Assembly: GCF_000725545.1 (NCBI RefSeq)
Contig: NZ_JNZP01000069.1
Location: forward strand, 1-7,197
Source of the DNA: Streptomyces exfoliatus
GTDB taxonomy: Bacteria > Actinomycetota > Actinomycetes > Streptomycetales > Streptomycetaceae
Reading direction: 5' to 3'
Length of the DNA stretch: 7,197 bases
The position numbers and the translations under genes were made by a program. Numbering within the stretch: position 1 is the stretch's first letter; the number at the start of each line of letters is the position of its first letter. The notes beneath the pieces were generated by a model, which saw only the letters and a list, made by a program, of their open reading frames with translations, was not told where the DNA came from and did not search any database. Positions 1 through 5,537 of this stretch are shown here, in pieces.

Positions 1-185
1 CCCCAGACGGTGCCGTCGGCCGCCGCGCTGATGTCGGTCAGACCGCCGGGGACGCCGTGCCACGGCGTGGCGTCGTCGTTGGTGAACCGGTAGATCTGCG
101 CATTCGCGTTCACGCCCCACACGTTGGACCGGGACCCCGCCGAGATCCCCGTCAGACCGCCCGCGATCTTCTTCCAATGAGCCAT
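1..185 (-). CDS. Tectonin/tachylectin-like beta-propeller protein, N-terminal part (gene runs off the left edge)
   Basis: The minus strand is open from an ATG at 185-183 to the window edge, about 61 codons. The protein starts MAHWKKIAGGLTGISAG and contains a near-repeat: GGLTGISAG followed by NVWGVN and IYRF, then GGLTDISAA followed by GTVWG. Blades with the pattern W-x-x-I-x-G-x-L-T-x-I-S-x-G, then VWGVN and YR, are typical of tectonin (tachylectin-2-like) propellers, which bind sugars or surfaces in other organisms. No signal peptide is visible before the first blade, so this may be a cytoplasmic protein or a module exported by another route. A purine-rich AAGG lies about six bases before the ATG and supports this start. 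The AT-rich patch at 254-312 could carry its promoter. The fold assignment is fairly secure; the ligand and role are unknown because most of the gene is outside the window. Confidence 0.8.
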   Translation of the reverse strand, partial: MAHWKKIAGGLTGISAGSRSNVWGVNANAQIYRFTNDDATPWHGVPGGLTDISAAADGTVW

Positions 186-253
186 GTCGACCTTGTTCCC
201 CTCGCTCGTGCCGTTCCTGCAACGGCTCGGCCCGAGACTAGGGCCGCCAAATG

Positions 254-312
254 GCCTAATACGGGGATTGGTTAAACTAAATAATCTGAAAATGAATGTT
301 TGACGCTTATCG
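254..312. promoter_or_regulatory. AT-rich intergenic patch, likely promoter region of the leftward tectonin gene
   Basis: By direct count 20 of 59 bases are G or C (about 34%), within sequence that is otherwise around 70% GC. It lies 70-130 bases upstream of the minus-strand gene starting at 185 and just outside the proposed left end of the ISL3 remnant. Several weak -10-like hexamers occur on the minus strand (TATTTA, TATTAG), but no -35/-10 pair is convincing. The promoter role is inferred from composition and position only. Confidence 0.35.
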
Positions 313-342
313 TTCCCAGCCCGCTTGAGGAGAGGGACAGTC

Positions 343-357
343 GGCTGGTGGCACATT
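343..357 (+). repeat. Candidate left terminal inverted repeat of the ISL3 remnant
   Basis: GGCTGGTGGCACATT resembles the inverse of the right-end sequence at 1902-1918, sharing GGCT, TGGCA and ATT blocks with one short indel. Similarity is modest, so the call depends on spacing and orientation relative to the transposase. Confidence 0.35.
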
Positions 358-451
358 GACCGGATGCGCGGTCCCACCTGAGAGGGATCGACGCAGCGGC
401 ACGGCATGTGCAGGGGAGAGCCGCGCCGCCCTTCTCGGCCCTTTCTCCCCG

Positions 452-478
452 GAGCTACGGCGCAGTGACACGTAGCTC
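452..478. other. Perfect 8-bp stem-loop inside the 5' part of the ISL3 remnant
   Basis: GAGCTACG at 452-459 is exactly complementary to CGTAGCTC at 471-478, with an 11-base loop. A second perfect 8-bp inverted repeat follows at 484-491 (AGCGGATC) and 512-519 (GATCCGCT). Neither has a T-run. They could be relics of an IS leader or a terminator, or chance; no protein-like reading frame overlaps them convincingly. Confidence 0.35.
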
Positions 479-569
479 TCTGCAGCGGATCCGGGGTGCG
501 CTTGCAGCTCAGATCCGCTCAACCGCACAGGTCAGAGCAGTCCAGAGAAGCGATTCCTCCCGGGCCTGA

Positions 570-1889
570 AGGCCGGGACCGCGGCTGCAGCGCCTGGTGG
601 AGGACATCGGCGCGGTGCTGGCCGGCCGGGGCGGATCCCGGATGCTTCGGATTTTGAATATCAGGCTCTCGCGGGTCGCCGTCCTGTCCCAGCTGATGCG
701 GGTGCCGCTGCCGCCACTGGTGACGCCCCGGGTGCTGGGGGTCGACGACTTCGCTCTCCACGGCGGCACCTACGGCACCCTCCTCGTCGACGCCACCACC
801 CGGCTCCCGCTCACCCTCTGGGAAGGACGCGACGCGGAACCGCTCGGCCGCTGGCTCCGCGAGCACCCCGGTGTCGAGGTCGCCTGCCGCGACGGCTCCC
901 TCACCTACCGGCAGGGCATCGCGGGCGGCGCCCCCGATGCGGTGCAGGTCAGCGACCGCTTCCACCTCTGGCAGGGCCTCTCCCGCCGTGTCCAGGACAT
1001 CGCCTCCGCCCACCGCGGCTGCCTGCCCGCAGCCCTGCCCCGGCCGGCGAGAGCGGTCCCGCACCAGCCGAGGAGGCCGTCGGGAACACCGCGGAGGACA
1101 GTCGGGCCGCACGCCACGCCCGCAGACTGTTCGAGGCCGTTCAGGCCCTGACCCGCACCGGCCGGAGTCACAGCTCCGTGGCCCGCGAGCTCGGCCTGCT
1201 CCGCCGCACCGTCGGCAAGTACGCCCGGGCCGGCACCTGGCAGGAGGTGATGCGCCGCCCGCCCCGCAAGCCCTCCCCCTGGACCCCTACCTCGACTACT
1301 TGCAGCAACGTTGGGACGAGGGACAGCACAGCGCGAAGATCTTGCACGAGGAACTCCAGGCCAAGGGCTATCTCGGCCACTACCAGCGCGTGAAGATGGC
1401 CGTCGCACCCCTCGGAAGGGGCCTGCCCCTGGACGAACCACGCGAGCGGCCGCCCTCACCACGCGAAGCCGCTCGCTGGATCACCACCCACCCGCACCGC
1501 CGCAACCTCCACATCAACGACCGCCTGCCCCGGCTCCTGGAGCACTGCCCTGAACTCAGGCGGACTCACGACCTGGTCCGCCGGTTCACCGCCATGCTCG
1601 ACAACCACGACGCGACACCCCTCCCGGACTGGCTGGACGACCTCGCAGGCAGCGGTCTGGCCCCTCCTGTCGGCCTCGCAGGAGCGTTTCGCGAAGACCG
1701 GCATGCCGTCGCCCAGGGAATCAGCACCCCTACAACTCCGTTGTCAACGAAGGCCGCATCACCAACGTCAAGCTGCAAAAACGTCTGATGGCCGGCCGCG
1801 CCGGCGTCCCTCTCCTCCGCCACCGCGTCGTTCTGATCGCCCACCTCCGCCGCCGCTACGCGGACCGGCTGACCGCGGCACCGAGATGA
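570..1889 (+). pseudogene. ISL3-family transposase, frameshifted remnant
   Basis: Three frames must be joined to read the product. Frame A (570 to about 1040) gives LRILNIRLSRVAVLSQLMRV, then VLGVDDFALHGG, CRDG, and DRFHLWQGLSRRVQDIA, which are DDE-domain blocks of ISL3 transposases; VDD carries the first catalytic aspartate. Frame B (about 1045-1270) gives ARHARRLFEAVQALTRTG and VARELGLLRRTVGKYARAG, the inserted helix-turn-helix-like region. Frame C (about 1275-1728) gives LDPYLDYLQQRWDEGQHSAK through LPDWLDDLAG. Frame A resumes at 1731 with YNSVVNEGRITNVKLQKR and ends at TGA 1887-1889; NEGR holds the final acidic residue. Each change equals net loss of one base, at or near C-runs. The N-terminal zinc-finger part is not readable: frame A has a stop at 567-569, with only a vague REAIP-like echo upstream. 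It cannot make active transposase unless the shifts are sequence errors. Confidence 0.88.
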
Positions 1890-1901
1890 TCTCCGCCTAC
1901 G

Positions 1902-1918
1902 AAAATCTTGCCAGAGCC
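1902..1918 (-). repeat. Candidate right terminal inverted repeat of the ISL3 remnant
   Basis: AAAATCTTGCCAGAGCC lies 12 bases after the transposase stop codon (1887-1889). From memory, ISL3-family ends in actinomycetes carry a similar GG(C/T)TCTGGCA motif at the outer edge. Its partner would be at 343-357. Confidence 0.45.
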
Positions 1919-2013
1919 ACCTTTCGTCCCAACTCAGCGTGCCACCACACCTGCTGACTCCCCAGGCGATCACCGTGTTCGCCCCGCCATACGCGCTTAC
2001 AGGAGCACTCATC

Positions 2014-2204
2014 CGGCCTGGCGCAGCGCGGACGCGGCAGTCGGCGCCGGTCGTCCGGCGTTCGGCGTGGGGCCGCAGGATCGCGGCGACGCGGACGGCG
2101 TCGTTTGGCCTGGCCGTCCTCGGGGTCAGGGAAGGCGGTGGCGCCGAGGACGCGGCAGACCTGTTCCTGGCGACCGACGGCGCACAGGGCCAGGTCCTGG
2201 ACCC
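2014..2204 (-). pseudogene. Decayed partial copy of the gene at 3222-3833
   Basis: Read on the minus strand, 2204 to about 2110 gives DLALCAVGRQEQ, then FPDPEDGQ, and a second frame from about 2109 to 2014 gives VRVAAILRPHAERR ending in ALRQ-like residues. These align in order with residues 124-153 (DPALAVAVVRQEQ, FPDVEQDQ) and 175-203 (VRAAAIRRARAER) of the protein at 3222-3833. The stretch equivalent to residues 154-174 is missing, and the frame changes there. At DNA level TGGCGCAGCGCGG is shared exactly near the 3' ends (2019-2031 and 3231-3243). A possible N-terminal echo (VIPGPNLAHLM near 2320-2290, compared with VIAGAEHLM) lies upstream but is too weak to include. The copy cannot encode a product. 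The remaining 2205-2419 shows nothing else I recognise. Confidence 0.6.
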
Positions 2205-2419
2205 GTGGGCCTGACGGTCGACCTCATCCGGCGGCGGGCTGCGTTGGGCCGGTCGGTGCCGCGCTGCTTGGCGTCCTGGCTGGGCCCGCTGGAGCATGAG
2301 ATGGGCCAGGTTCGGCCCCGGTATGACCGTGGGATCCCAGTCTGGGCCACAGGGCACAGACCGAGTGCGAGGGACGGTCAGGCGAAGTCCCACAGACCAC
2401 GGGCCGGAACCCCGCTGAG

Positions 2420-2445
2420 GGCCGAGGGAGGAGTCTCCCTCGGCC
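2420..2445 (-). terminator. Hairpin terminator of the lipoprotein gene
   Basis: GGCCGAGGGA (2420-2429) pairs perfectly with TCCCTCGGCC (2436-2445) around a 6-base loop. It lies 11 bases beyond the lipoprotein stop codon on the minus strand. There is no U-tract, as is common for actinomycete terminators. On the other strand it could also stop readthrough from the ISL3 side. Confidence 0.75.
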
Positions 2446-2455
2446 GCCGGGCCTC

Positions 2456-2929
2456 CTACTTGCCCAGCTCGCCCACGTAGAGCTCGGTGCACTCCCGGGT
2501 CTCCAGGACGCCGGCGAACGCCACCATCTTGATGCCCGGGCCCAGGTCGGACCCGGCCCTGACCGTCCAGGCGCCCTTCTTCAGGATCTGCACGTCCGTG
2601 GTGCCCTTCTTCGTGGTCTCCCCCTTGCCCCAGCCGGCCTTGACCAGGGCCGCGAGGGTGTCCGCGTAGGACTTCGCGGGATCGGCCTTCTTGCCAGGCT
2701 CGTCCGCCGCCCAGTTGATCATGCAGTCCTTGAGCTTGGGCTTGACCGTGTCGAACGAGGCCTTGGTGAACCCGGCCGCACCCGCGGCCGCCCCGATCTC
2801 CTTGTCGACCTGGGCGGCCGTCAGCTGCGGTCCCGCGTTCTCCTTGCCCGCACCGTCGTCCTCGCCGCCACAGCCGGCGACGAACAGCACCATCCCGGCG
2901 GCCGCGGCCACCATCCCCACCTTGCGCAC
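2456..2929 (-). CDS. Putative secreted lipoprotein of unknown function, 157 residues
   Basis: The protein starts at GTG 2929-2927, with GGGGGA six bases upstream, and ends at TAG 2458-2456. Residues 1-19 form a lipoprotein signal: RK at 2-3, a hydrophobic stretch, then lipobox VAGC with cysteine 20 as the predicted lipidation site. An acidic/glycine linker (GGEDDGAGKE) follows, then a compact alpha/beta-looking domain from about residue 36 (LTAAQVDKEIGAAAG) to the C-terminus (RECTELYVGELGK). Cysteines 69 and 147 are the only ones in the mature domain and could form a disulphide. The ATG six codons in would leave a shorter but still usable signal, so it is a weaker alternative. The product is expected to be anchored on the outer face of the membrane. 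I do not recognise the domain family. The strong downstream hairpin and normal codon use suggest an intact, singly transcribed gene. Confidence 0.85.
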   Translation of the reverse strand: MRKVGMVAAAAGMVLFVAGCGGEDDGAGKENAGPQLTAAQVDKEIGAAAGAAGFTKASFDTVKPKLKDCMINWAADEPGKKADPAKSYADTLAALVKAGWGKGETTKKGTTDVQILKKGAWTVRAGSDLGPGIKMVAFAGVLETRECTELYVGELGK

Positions 2930-3015
2930 GGCGTTCCCCCATATCACACGCGGACCCTGCGCCCCCGTGACCTGGGGGCACAGTCTTCCATGGGCTTCCC
3001 GGGGGAGTCGGCCGC

Positions 3016-3154
3016 TCATTCCTCCGGCGGGAAGACCGGCTCACCACCGACCGCGAGGGCGATCAGGATGGCCTCCAGGTGCCTCCTTGGTGTCGTGTTC
3101 GGGTTTGTCGTGCGCGGAGGCTTCCCTTCTCGCTGGCCGGCGCTTCTTCGGCAT
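3016..3154 (-). pseudogene. Small basic ORF, probably frameshifted
   Basis: ATG 3154-3152 has an excellent Shine-Dalgarno (GAAGGAG, five to six bases away) and opens MPKKRRPARREASAHDKPEH, a very basic N-terminus; uninterrupted, this frame stops after 37 codons near 3041. Another minus frame ending at TGA 3018-3016 reads HLEAILIALAVGGEPVFPPEE, which looks like a real amphipathic helix with an acidic tail but has no start of its own. Joining them with a one-base shift around 3070-3100 would give a protein of about 45 residues. It is placed between the 3222-3833 gene and the lipoprotein, all on the same strand, and has its own candidate -10 at 3187-3192. If the shift is not real, the 37-codon ORF is the product. 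I do not recognise the family. Confidence 0.45.
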
Positions 3155-3186
3155 CAGCTCCTTCCATCCGGTAGAAGGTGCTTAGG

Positions 3187-3192
3187 TCTATA
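3187..3192 (-). promoter_or_regulatory. Candidate -10 box for the small ORF at 3154
   Basis: The minus strand reads TATAGA here, close to the TATAAT-type consensus and about 33 bases before the ATG at 3154. A possible -35 (TGCGAC) lies 16 bases upstream but is poor. The site lies between the stop codon at 3222 and the start at 3154, so it would give the small ORF independent transcription. Confidence 0.35.
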
Positions 3193-3221
3193 ACGCGAAC
3201 GCGGATGAGTCGCAGCAAGCT

Positions 3222-3833
3222 TCACCCAACTTGGCGCAGCGCGGGAGCGTCGGTCGTACCGCATTTCCCACTGCGCTCGGCGCGGGCGCGCCGGATTGCC
3301 GCCGCACGCACGGCCTCGGCGGCCTGCCTTTGCTGTGTGCGCACGTCCTCGAGCGACGTCGGAGCCTCATCCTCCTGGTCCTGCTCGACGTCGGGGAAGA
3401 CCTGCTCGGCGAGGTTACGGCGGGCCTGTTCCTGCCGCACGACGGCGACGGCGAGGGCCGGGTCCTCCTGCCGGGGCGGAGCGACCGCGCGGTGGGCGGC
3501 GAGAGCACGGCGATAGCCGGCCAACGCACTCTCCCGCGTCTTCACCGGACCAGCCGGAACGACCCGGTGCGGGATCGGGTCGCCGGCGGCTGCCGAGGAC
3601 ATCGCCGCGGTGGTGGCGCGGGCGGCCAGGGCCAGAACGTGCACGGCCCGGACGTACGCCTCGGGCACCGTGCTGTTGGCAGCCGCGATAAGCCTCGCCA
3701 CCATCCAGCGGACCTTCGTGCCGTACGCGGGAGCATCGGGGACAACGCCCAGTCGCCCGGACTCCTCGTCGAACAACACGGCCCGGACATGCACGGCGAG
3801 CTCGAGCGCGGCTCCGTGAAGCCAGCGAGCCAC
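3222..3833 (-). CDS. Conserved-looking Ala/Arg-rich protein of unknown function; 5' end probably disrupted
   Basis: From GTG 3833 to TGA 3224-3222 the frame encodes 203 residues. Residues 1-80 (WLHGAALELAVHVRAVL, then APAYGTKVRWMVARLIAAA) look like helices; residues 100-185 are rich in Ala, Arg, Gln and Glu (ALAGYRRALAAHRAV, VVRQEQARRNLAEQ, VEQDQEDEAP, QRQAAEAVRAAAIRRARAER) and probably form long helices or a coiled coil. No signal peptide, membrane helix or catalytic motif is seen. The GTG has no clear ribosome site. Upstream, another minus frame (about 3904-3834) reads FAAVCKVIAGAEHLMELASS and flows naturally into the helix starting WLHGAA if one base is restored near 3831-3836. The true N-terminus is therefore likely longer and now broken, or cut off by the rearrangement near 3.9 kb. 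A decayed relative of its C-terminal half lies at 2014-2204. Confidence 0.6.
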   Translation of the reverse strand: MARWLHGAALELAVHVRAVLFDEESGRLGVVPDAPAYGTKVRWMVARLIAAANSTVPEAYVRAVHVLALAARATTAAMSSAAAGDPIPHRVVPAGPVKTRESALAGYRRALAAHRAVAPPRQEDPALAVAVVRQEQARRNLAEQVFPDVEQDQEDEAPTSLEDVRTQQRQAAEAVRAAAIRRARAERSGKCGTTDAPALRQVG

Positions 3834-3904
3834 GCCGAGCTGGCGAGCTCCATCAGGTGCTCCGCACCCGCGATCACCTTGCAGACGGCTGCGAACTGCG
3901 CGGC
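3834..3904 (-). pseudogene. Probable out-of-frame N-terminal remnant of the 3222-3833 gene
   Basis: The minus strand reads AAQFAAVCKVIAGAEHLMEL and then SSA before diverging. It has good third-position G/C bias and helical character continuous with WLHGAALELAVHVRAVL in the neighbouring frame. The stretch ends where the plus-strand FG-GAP remnant begins, so the original start codon may have been lost. Assignment is by reading continuity only. Confidence 0.35.
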
Positions 3905-4111
3905 CCCGCCGGAGACCCCCTCGCCCGTGACACCTCGGGCGTTCTCTGGAGCCACCTGGGCAAGGGCGACGGCACGTTCGCCCCGCGCACCCGCGTAGGC
4001 GGCGGTTGGAACGCCTACAGCCACCTCATCGCCACCGGAGACGTCTCCAAGGACGGCCGCCCTGACCTGCTCGCCATCCGCGGTAACGGCGACATGTCCC
4101 TCTACCCCAGC
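3905..4111 (+). pseudogene. FG-GAP/VCBS-repeat protein fragment
   Basis: Plus-strand reading gives GDPLARDTSGVLW, then GKGDGTFAPRTRVGGGWNAY, then GDVSKDGRPDLLAIRGNGDM and SLYP. These are hallmark blocks of bacterial FG-GAP/VCBS repeats, with Ca-binding-type D-x-(S/T)-x-D-G-x-x-D loops (here DVSKDGRPD). Such repeats form beta-propellers, usually near the C-terminus of secreted enzymes or surface proteins in Streptomyces. Only about one and a half blades remain. There is no start codon, signal peptide or partner domain upstream, and after SLYP the frame loses its repeat character while running on into the antisense of the HNH gene. The left edge abuts the minus-strand gene at 3222-3904, so this looks like the tail of a gene left by a deletion. 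Two hairpins at 4161-4190 and 4221-4247 may be its original terminators. Confidence 0.7.
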
Positions 4112-4160
4112 GGCGCCGTACGGTCGCCACGGACTCCCGACAGGACGGGCGCCCGCAGCT

Positions 4161-4190
4161 GGTCCCGCGTCCCCGCACGTGCGCGGGACC
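4161..4190 (+). terminator. GC-rich inverted repeat after the FG-GAP remnant
   Basis: GGTCCCGC at 4161-4168 pairs exactly with GCGGGACC at 4183-4190. Alternatively, 4169-4189 folds on itself (GTCCC-CGC-ACGT-GCG-C-GGGAC, one bulged base). Position and composition suit a terminator, but there is no U-run. Confidence 0.45.
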
Positions 4191-4220
4191 GGCCCCACCC
4201 CCGGCGCCCCACCCCAAGTC

Positions 4221-4247
4221 GGACCCCGCCCCTGACGGGCGGGGTCC
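4221..4247 (+). terminator. Strong 11-bp hairpin, probable terminator
   Basis: GGACCCCGCCC (4221-4231) is perfectly complementary to GGGCGGGGTCC (4237-4247) around a 5-base loop. It lies between the FG-GAP remnant on the plus strand and the end of the HNH gene on the minus strand, and may terminate either. The rest of the stretch to 4400 shows no gene I can support. Confidence 0.7.
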
Positions 4248-4400
4248 TCAGCGGCCCTGTCTCACTCCCGGGTGCACGCCGCCCTCACCTGCGCCGTCGC
4301 CGAGTCACTCGTCCGCGTGGCCGAACCGCTCCTGCGAGGGACGACGTGTCGGCGGTGCCCCGCCTGACCGCTACCGTGATCCGACACGTTCCCCGGTCAG

Positions 4401-5097
4401 TTACGGAGCAGCGGCGTAGTGGACGACGGTGGCCTCACACGGCCCCTCGGCATACACCGTCAGCGCGTCGACTTCGGCCTGGTGGGCCGCGAGGCTCCAG
4501 CGAAGCTTCGTGGCGACCCACTCCGAGACGTACCGGCAGTGAGCGTCGGGGAGCAGCGGCATCCACTGGGCGGGGTCCTGATCCGCCTTCGACCGGTTCG
4601 TGCGGGCGGTGACTGCGACGAGGGAGGTGGCGGCGTCCTGGTCGTTCGCGTACGCCTCCCGCTGGGCGGGCGTCCAGGCGCTCGCCCCGGAATCCCAGGC
4701 CTCCGCGAGCGCGACCATGTGGTCGAGGTCGAGCTTGCCGGGATCGTTGACCTCCTGGCCGTCGTAGTACGACAGCCACTTGCCGCCCGACAGCTTGCAG
4801 TCGGCCGCGACGGTCGGCGACTCGACAGCTTCGGCGAGGAGCACCTCCGAGCGGGTGCTGCTGCCGTCAGCGGGATCGAGTCCGGCGTTCCAGTGCTTGA
4901 ACTTCGTCCGCTCGTACCCGGCGCGGGACTCATTCGCGAGCGGGATCTGCGTGACCGCATCGGCCAGGTTGGGGACCTCGGCGCCCGACGGGGGCCGCCG
5001 GTGCAGCGATGGCCGCCGAGGGAAAAGCGAGCGGGGGCAGGGCGAGGGAGAGCGCGGCGAAGCCGCGGGCAAAGTTCTTGATCACGACCGCAGGCAT
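4401..5097 (-). CDS. Secreted HNH endonuclease-family protein (DUF1524-like), frame broken after the signal peptide
   Basis: The catalytic part (TAA 4403-4401 back to about 4988) contains KLDLDHMVALAEAWDSGASA and LVAVTARTNRSKADQDPAQW. This matches the DLDH...N-R-S-K-x-D signature of secreted actinobacterial HNH proteins that cut nucleic acid with a bound metal; the family is usually about 200-250 residues. In the rejoined 231-residue product the key residues are D125, H126 and N167, and cysteines at about 100, 187 and 220 may form disulphides. ATG 5097-5095 opens a textbook signal peptide in another frame (MPAVVIKNFARGF, then a hydrophobic core to AIAAPAAP). The two parts join if one extra base beside the five-G run at 4990-4994 is removed. 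The 223-codon ORF starting at TTG 5072 has no signal peptide. GGAGG sits 11 bases before the ATG, inside a palindrome. Either a fresh pseudogene, a phase-variable tract, or a sequence error. Confidence 0.85.
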
Positions 5098-5099
5098 AC

Positions 5100-5111
5100 A
5101 GGCCGCGGCCT
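5100..5111. repeat. 12-bp perfect palindrome overlapping the Shine-Dalgarno of the HNH gene
   Basis: AGGCCGCGGCCT reads the same on both strands and ends two bases before the ATG at 5097. The GGAGG ribosome site (minus strand, 5113-5109) partly lies in it. Folding in the mRNA, or protein binding, could lower expression; this is inference, and chance is possible in such GC-rich DNA. Confidence 0.35.
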
Positions 5112-5161
5112 CCGGCCAGCTCGGCGTTACGCGTGCAGCTCAGCCGAGTGGGGGAAGAGGT

Positions 5162-5413
5162 TCACCGAAGAAACGTGCCCTCGTTCGCACGCTCAGGGTT
5201 GTGGCCCTGGTTCTGTGCCGCCTGGTCCCGGGAAGTCACCAGTCGGTACAGGAAGCGGATGGTCATTCCGATCACGGCGAGCGAACCCAGACCGTAGAAG
5301 ACCAGAGCGATGGTGTCGACAAAGTCCGTGTTGTACCGATGAGGAGCAACCCTGATCCCCGCCAGTACCCATGCCCCCCACATCACGGTGAGCGTCTTCA
5401 ATTCCTTCGTCAC
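5162..5413 (-). CDS. Small two-helix membrane protein, 83 residues
   Basis: GTG 5413-5411 starts the frame and TGA 5164-5162 ends it; GGAGG lies nine bases before the GTG and decides the start. Residues 6-24 (KTLTVMWGAWVLAGIRVA) form a moderately hydrophobic first segment; residues 31-59 contain a strong one (FVDTIALVFYGLGSLAVIGM followed by TIRFLYRLV). The basic stretch and soluble tail (SRDQAAQNQGHNPERANEG) suggest a cytoplasmic C-terminus. The charged KEL and the RYNTD loop separate the segments. Base composition is less GC-rich than the neighbours. The HNH gene begins 64 bases downstream on the same strand with no obvious terminator between them, so co-transcription is possible; whether the protein has any role with the nuclease is unknown. 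I do not recognise a family. Confidence 0.75.
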   Translation of the reverse strand: MTKELKTLTVMWGAWVLAGIRVAPHRYNTDFVDTIALVFYGLGSLAVIGMTIRFLYRLVTSRDQAAQNQGHNPERANEGTFLR

Positions 5414-5537
5414 ATCACGTCCCCTCCGATTGACCGCGCCTGGAGAATACGCGGGTGGATCAGCGTCCCGTGCGTCACCGGCCCTGACATCGGAATCCCG
5501 GTGCGGCTGCCCGTGCCATCCGTAGGCTGCCGCAGTA

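Larger units (their letters stand above)
343..1918 (+). mobile_element. Decayed ISL3-family insertion sequence
   Basis: The interval holds one ISL3-type transposase remnant. Just past its stop codon, 1902-1918 reads AAAATCTTGCCAGAGCC; its reverse complement begins GGCTCTGGCAAGATTTT. At 343-357 the sequence GGCTGGTGGCACATT resembles this inverted, with a few mismatches and an indel, so the two could be terminal repeats of an element of about 1.58 kb. That is within the usual ISL3 size range, although this copy seems to have lost sequence near the 5' end of its gene. No flanking direct repeat is visible. The right end is fairly well placed because it directly follows the transposase stop; the left end is tentative. 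Confidence 0.55.

Noticed and set aside
307..528. 73-codon minus-strand ORF in the 5' part of the ISL3 remnant
   Set aside because: No ribosome site or protein-like pattern; it overlaps two stem-loops and the candidate IS end.
905..1462. 185-codon minus-strand frame opposite the ISL3 transposase
   Set aside because: The plus strand holds clear ISL3 blocks across this interval and the minus translation is composition-biased with no recognisable motif.
1566..3047. 493-codon open frame on the minus strand
   Set aside because: It crosses the ISL3 remnant, the decayed copy, a terminator and the lipoprotein gene in a different frame. Its Gly/Arg-rich translation has no domain blocks; it is a GC-driven shadow.
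3231..3998. 255-codon plus-strand frame opposite the 3222-3833 gene
   Set aside because: It is antisense to the copy whose protein similarity to the 2014-2204 remnant is on the minus strand.
4236..4367. Plus-strand open stretch reading HAALTCAVAESLVRVAEPLL
   Set aside because: It has good third-position G/C bias but no credible start or ribosome site, overlaps a terminator hairpin at its 5' side, and is only about 40 codons long; left as possible debris.
4419..5081. 220-codon plus-strand frame opposite the HNH gene
   Set aside because: It is the antisense of a well-supported HNH domain; the translation has no family features.
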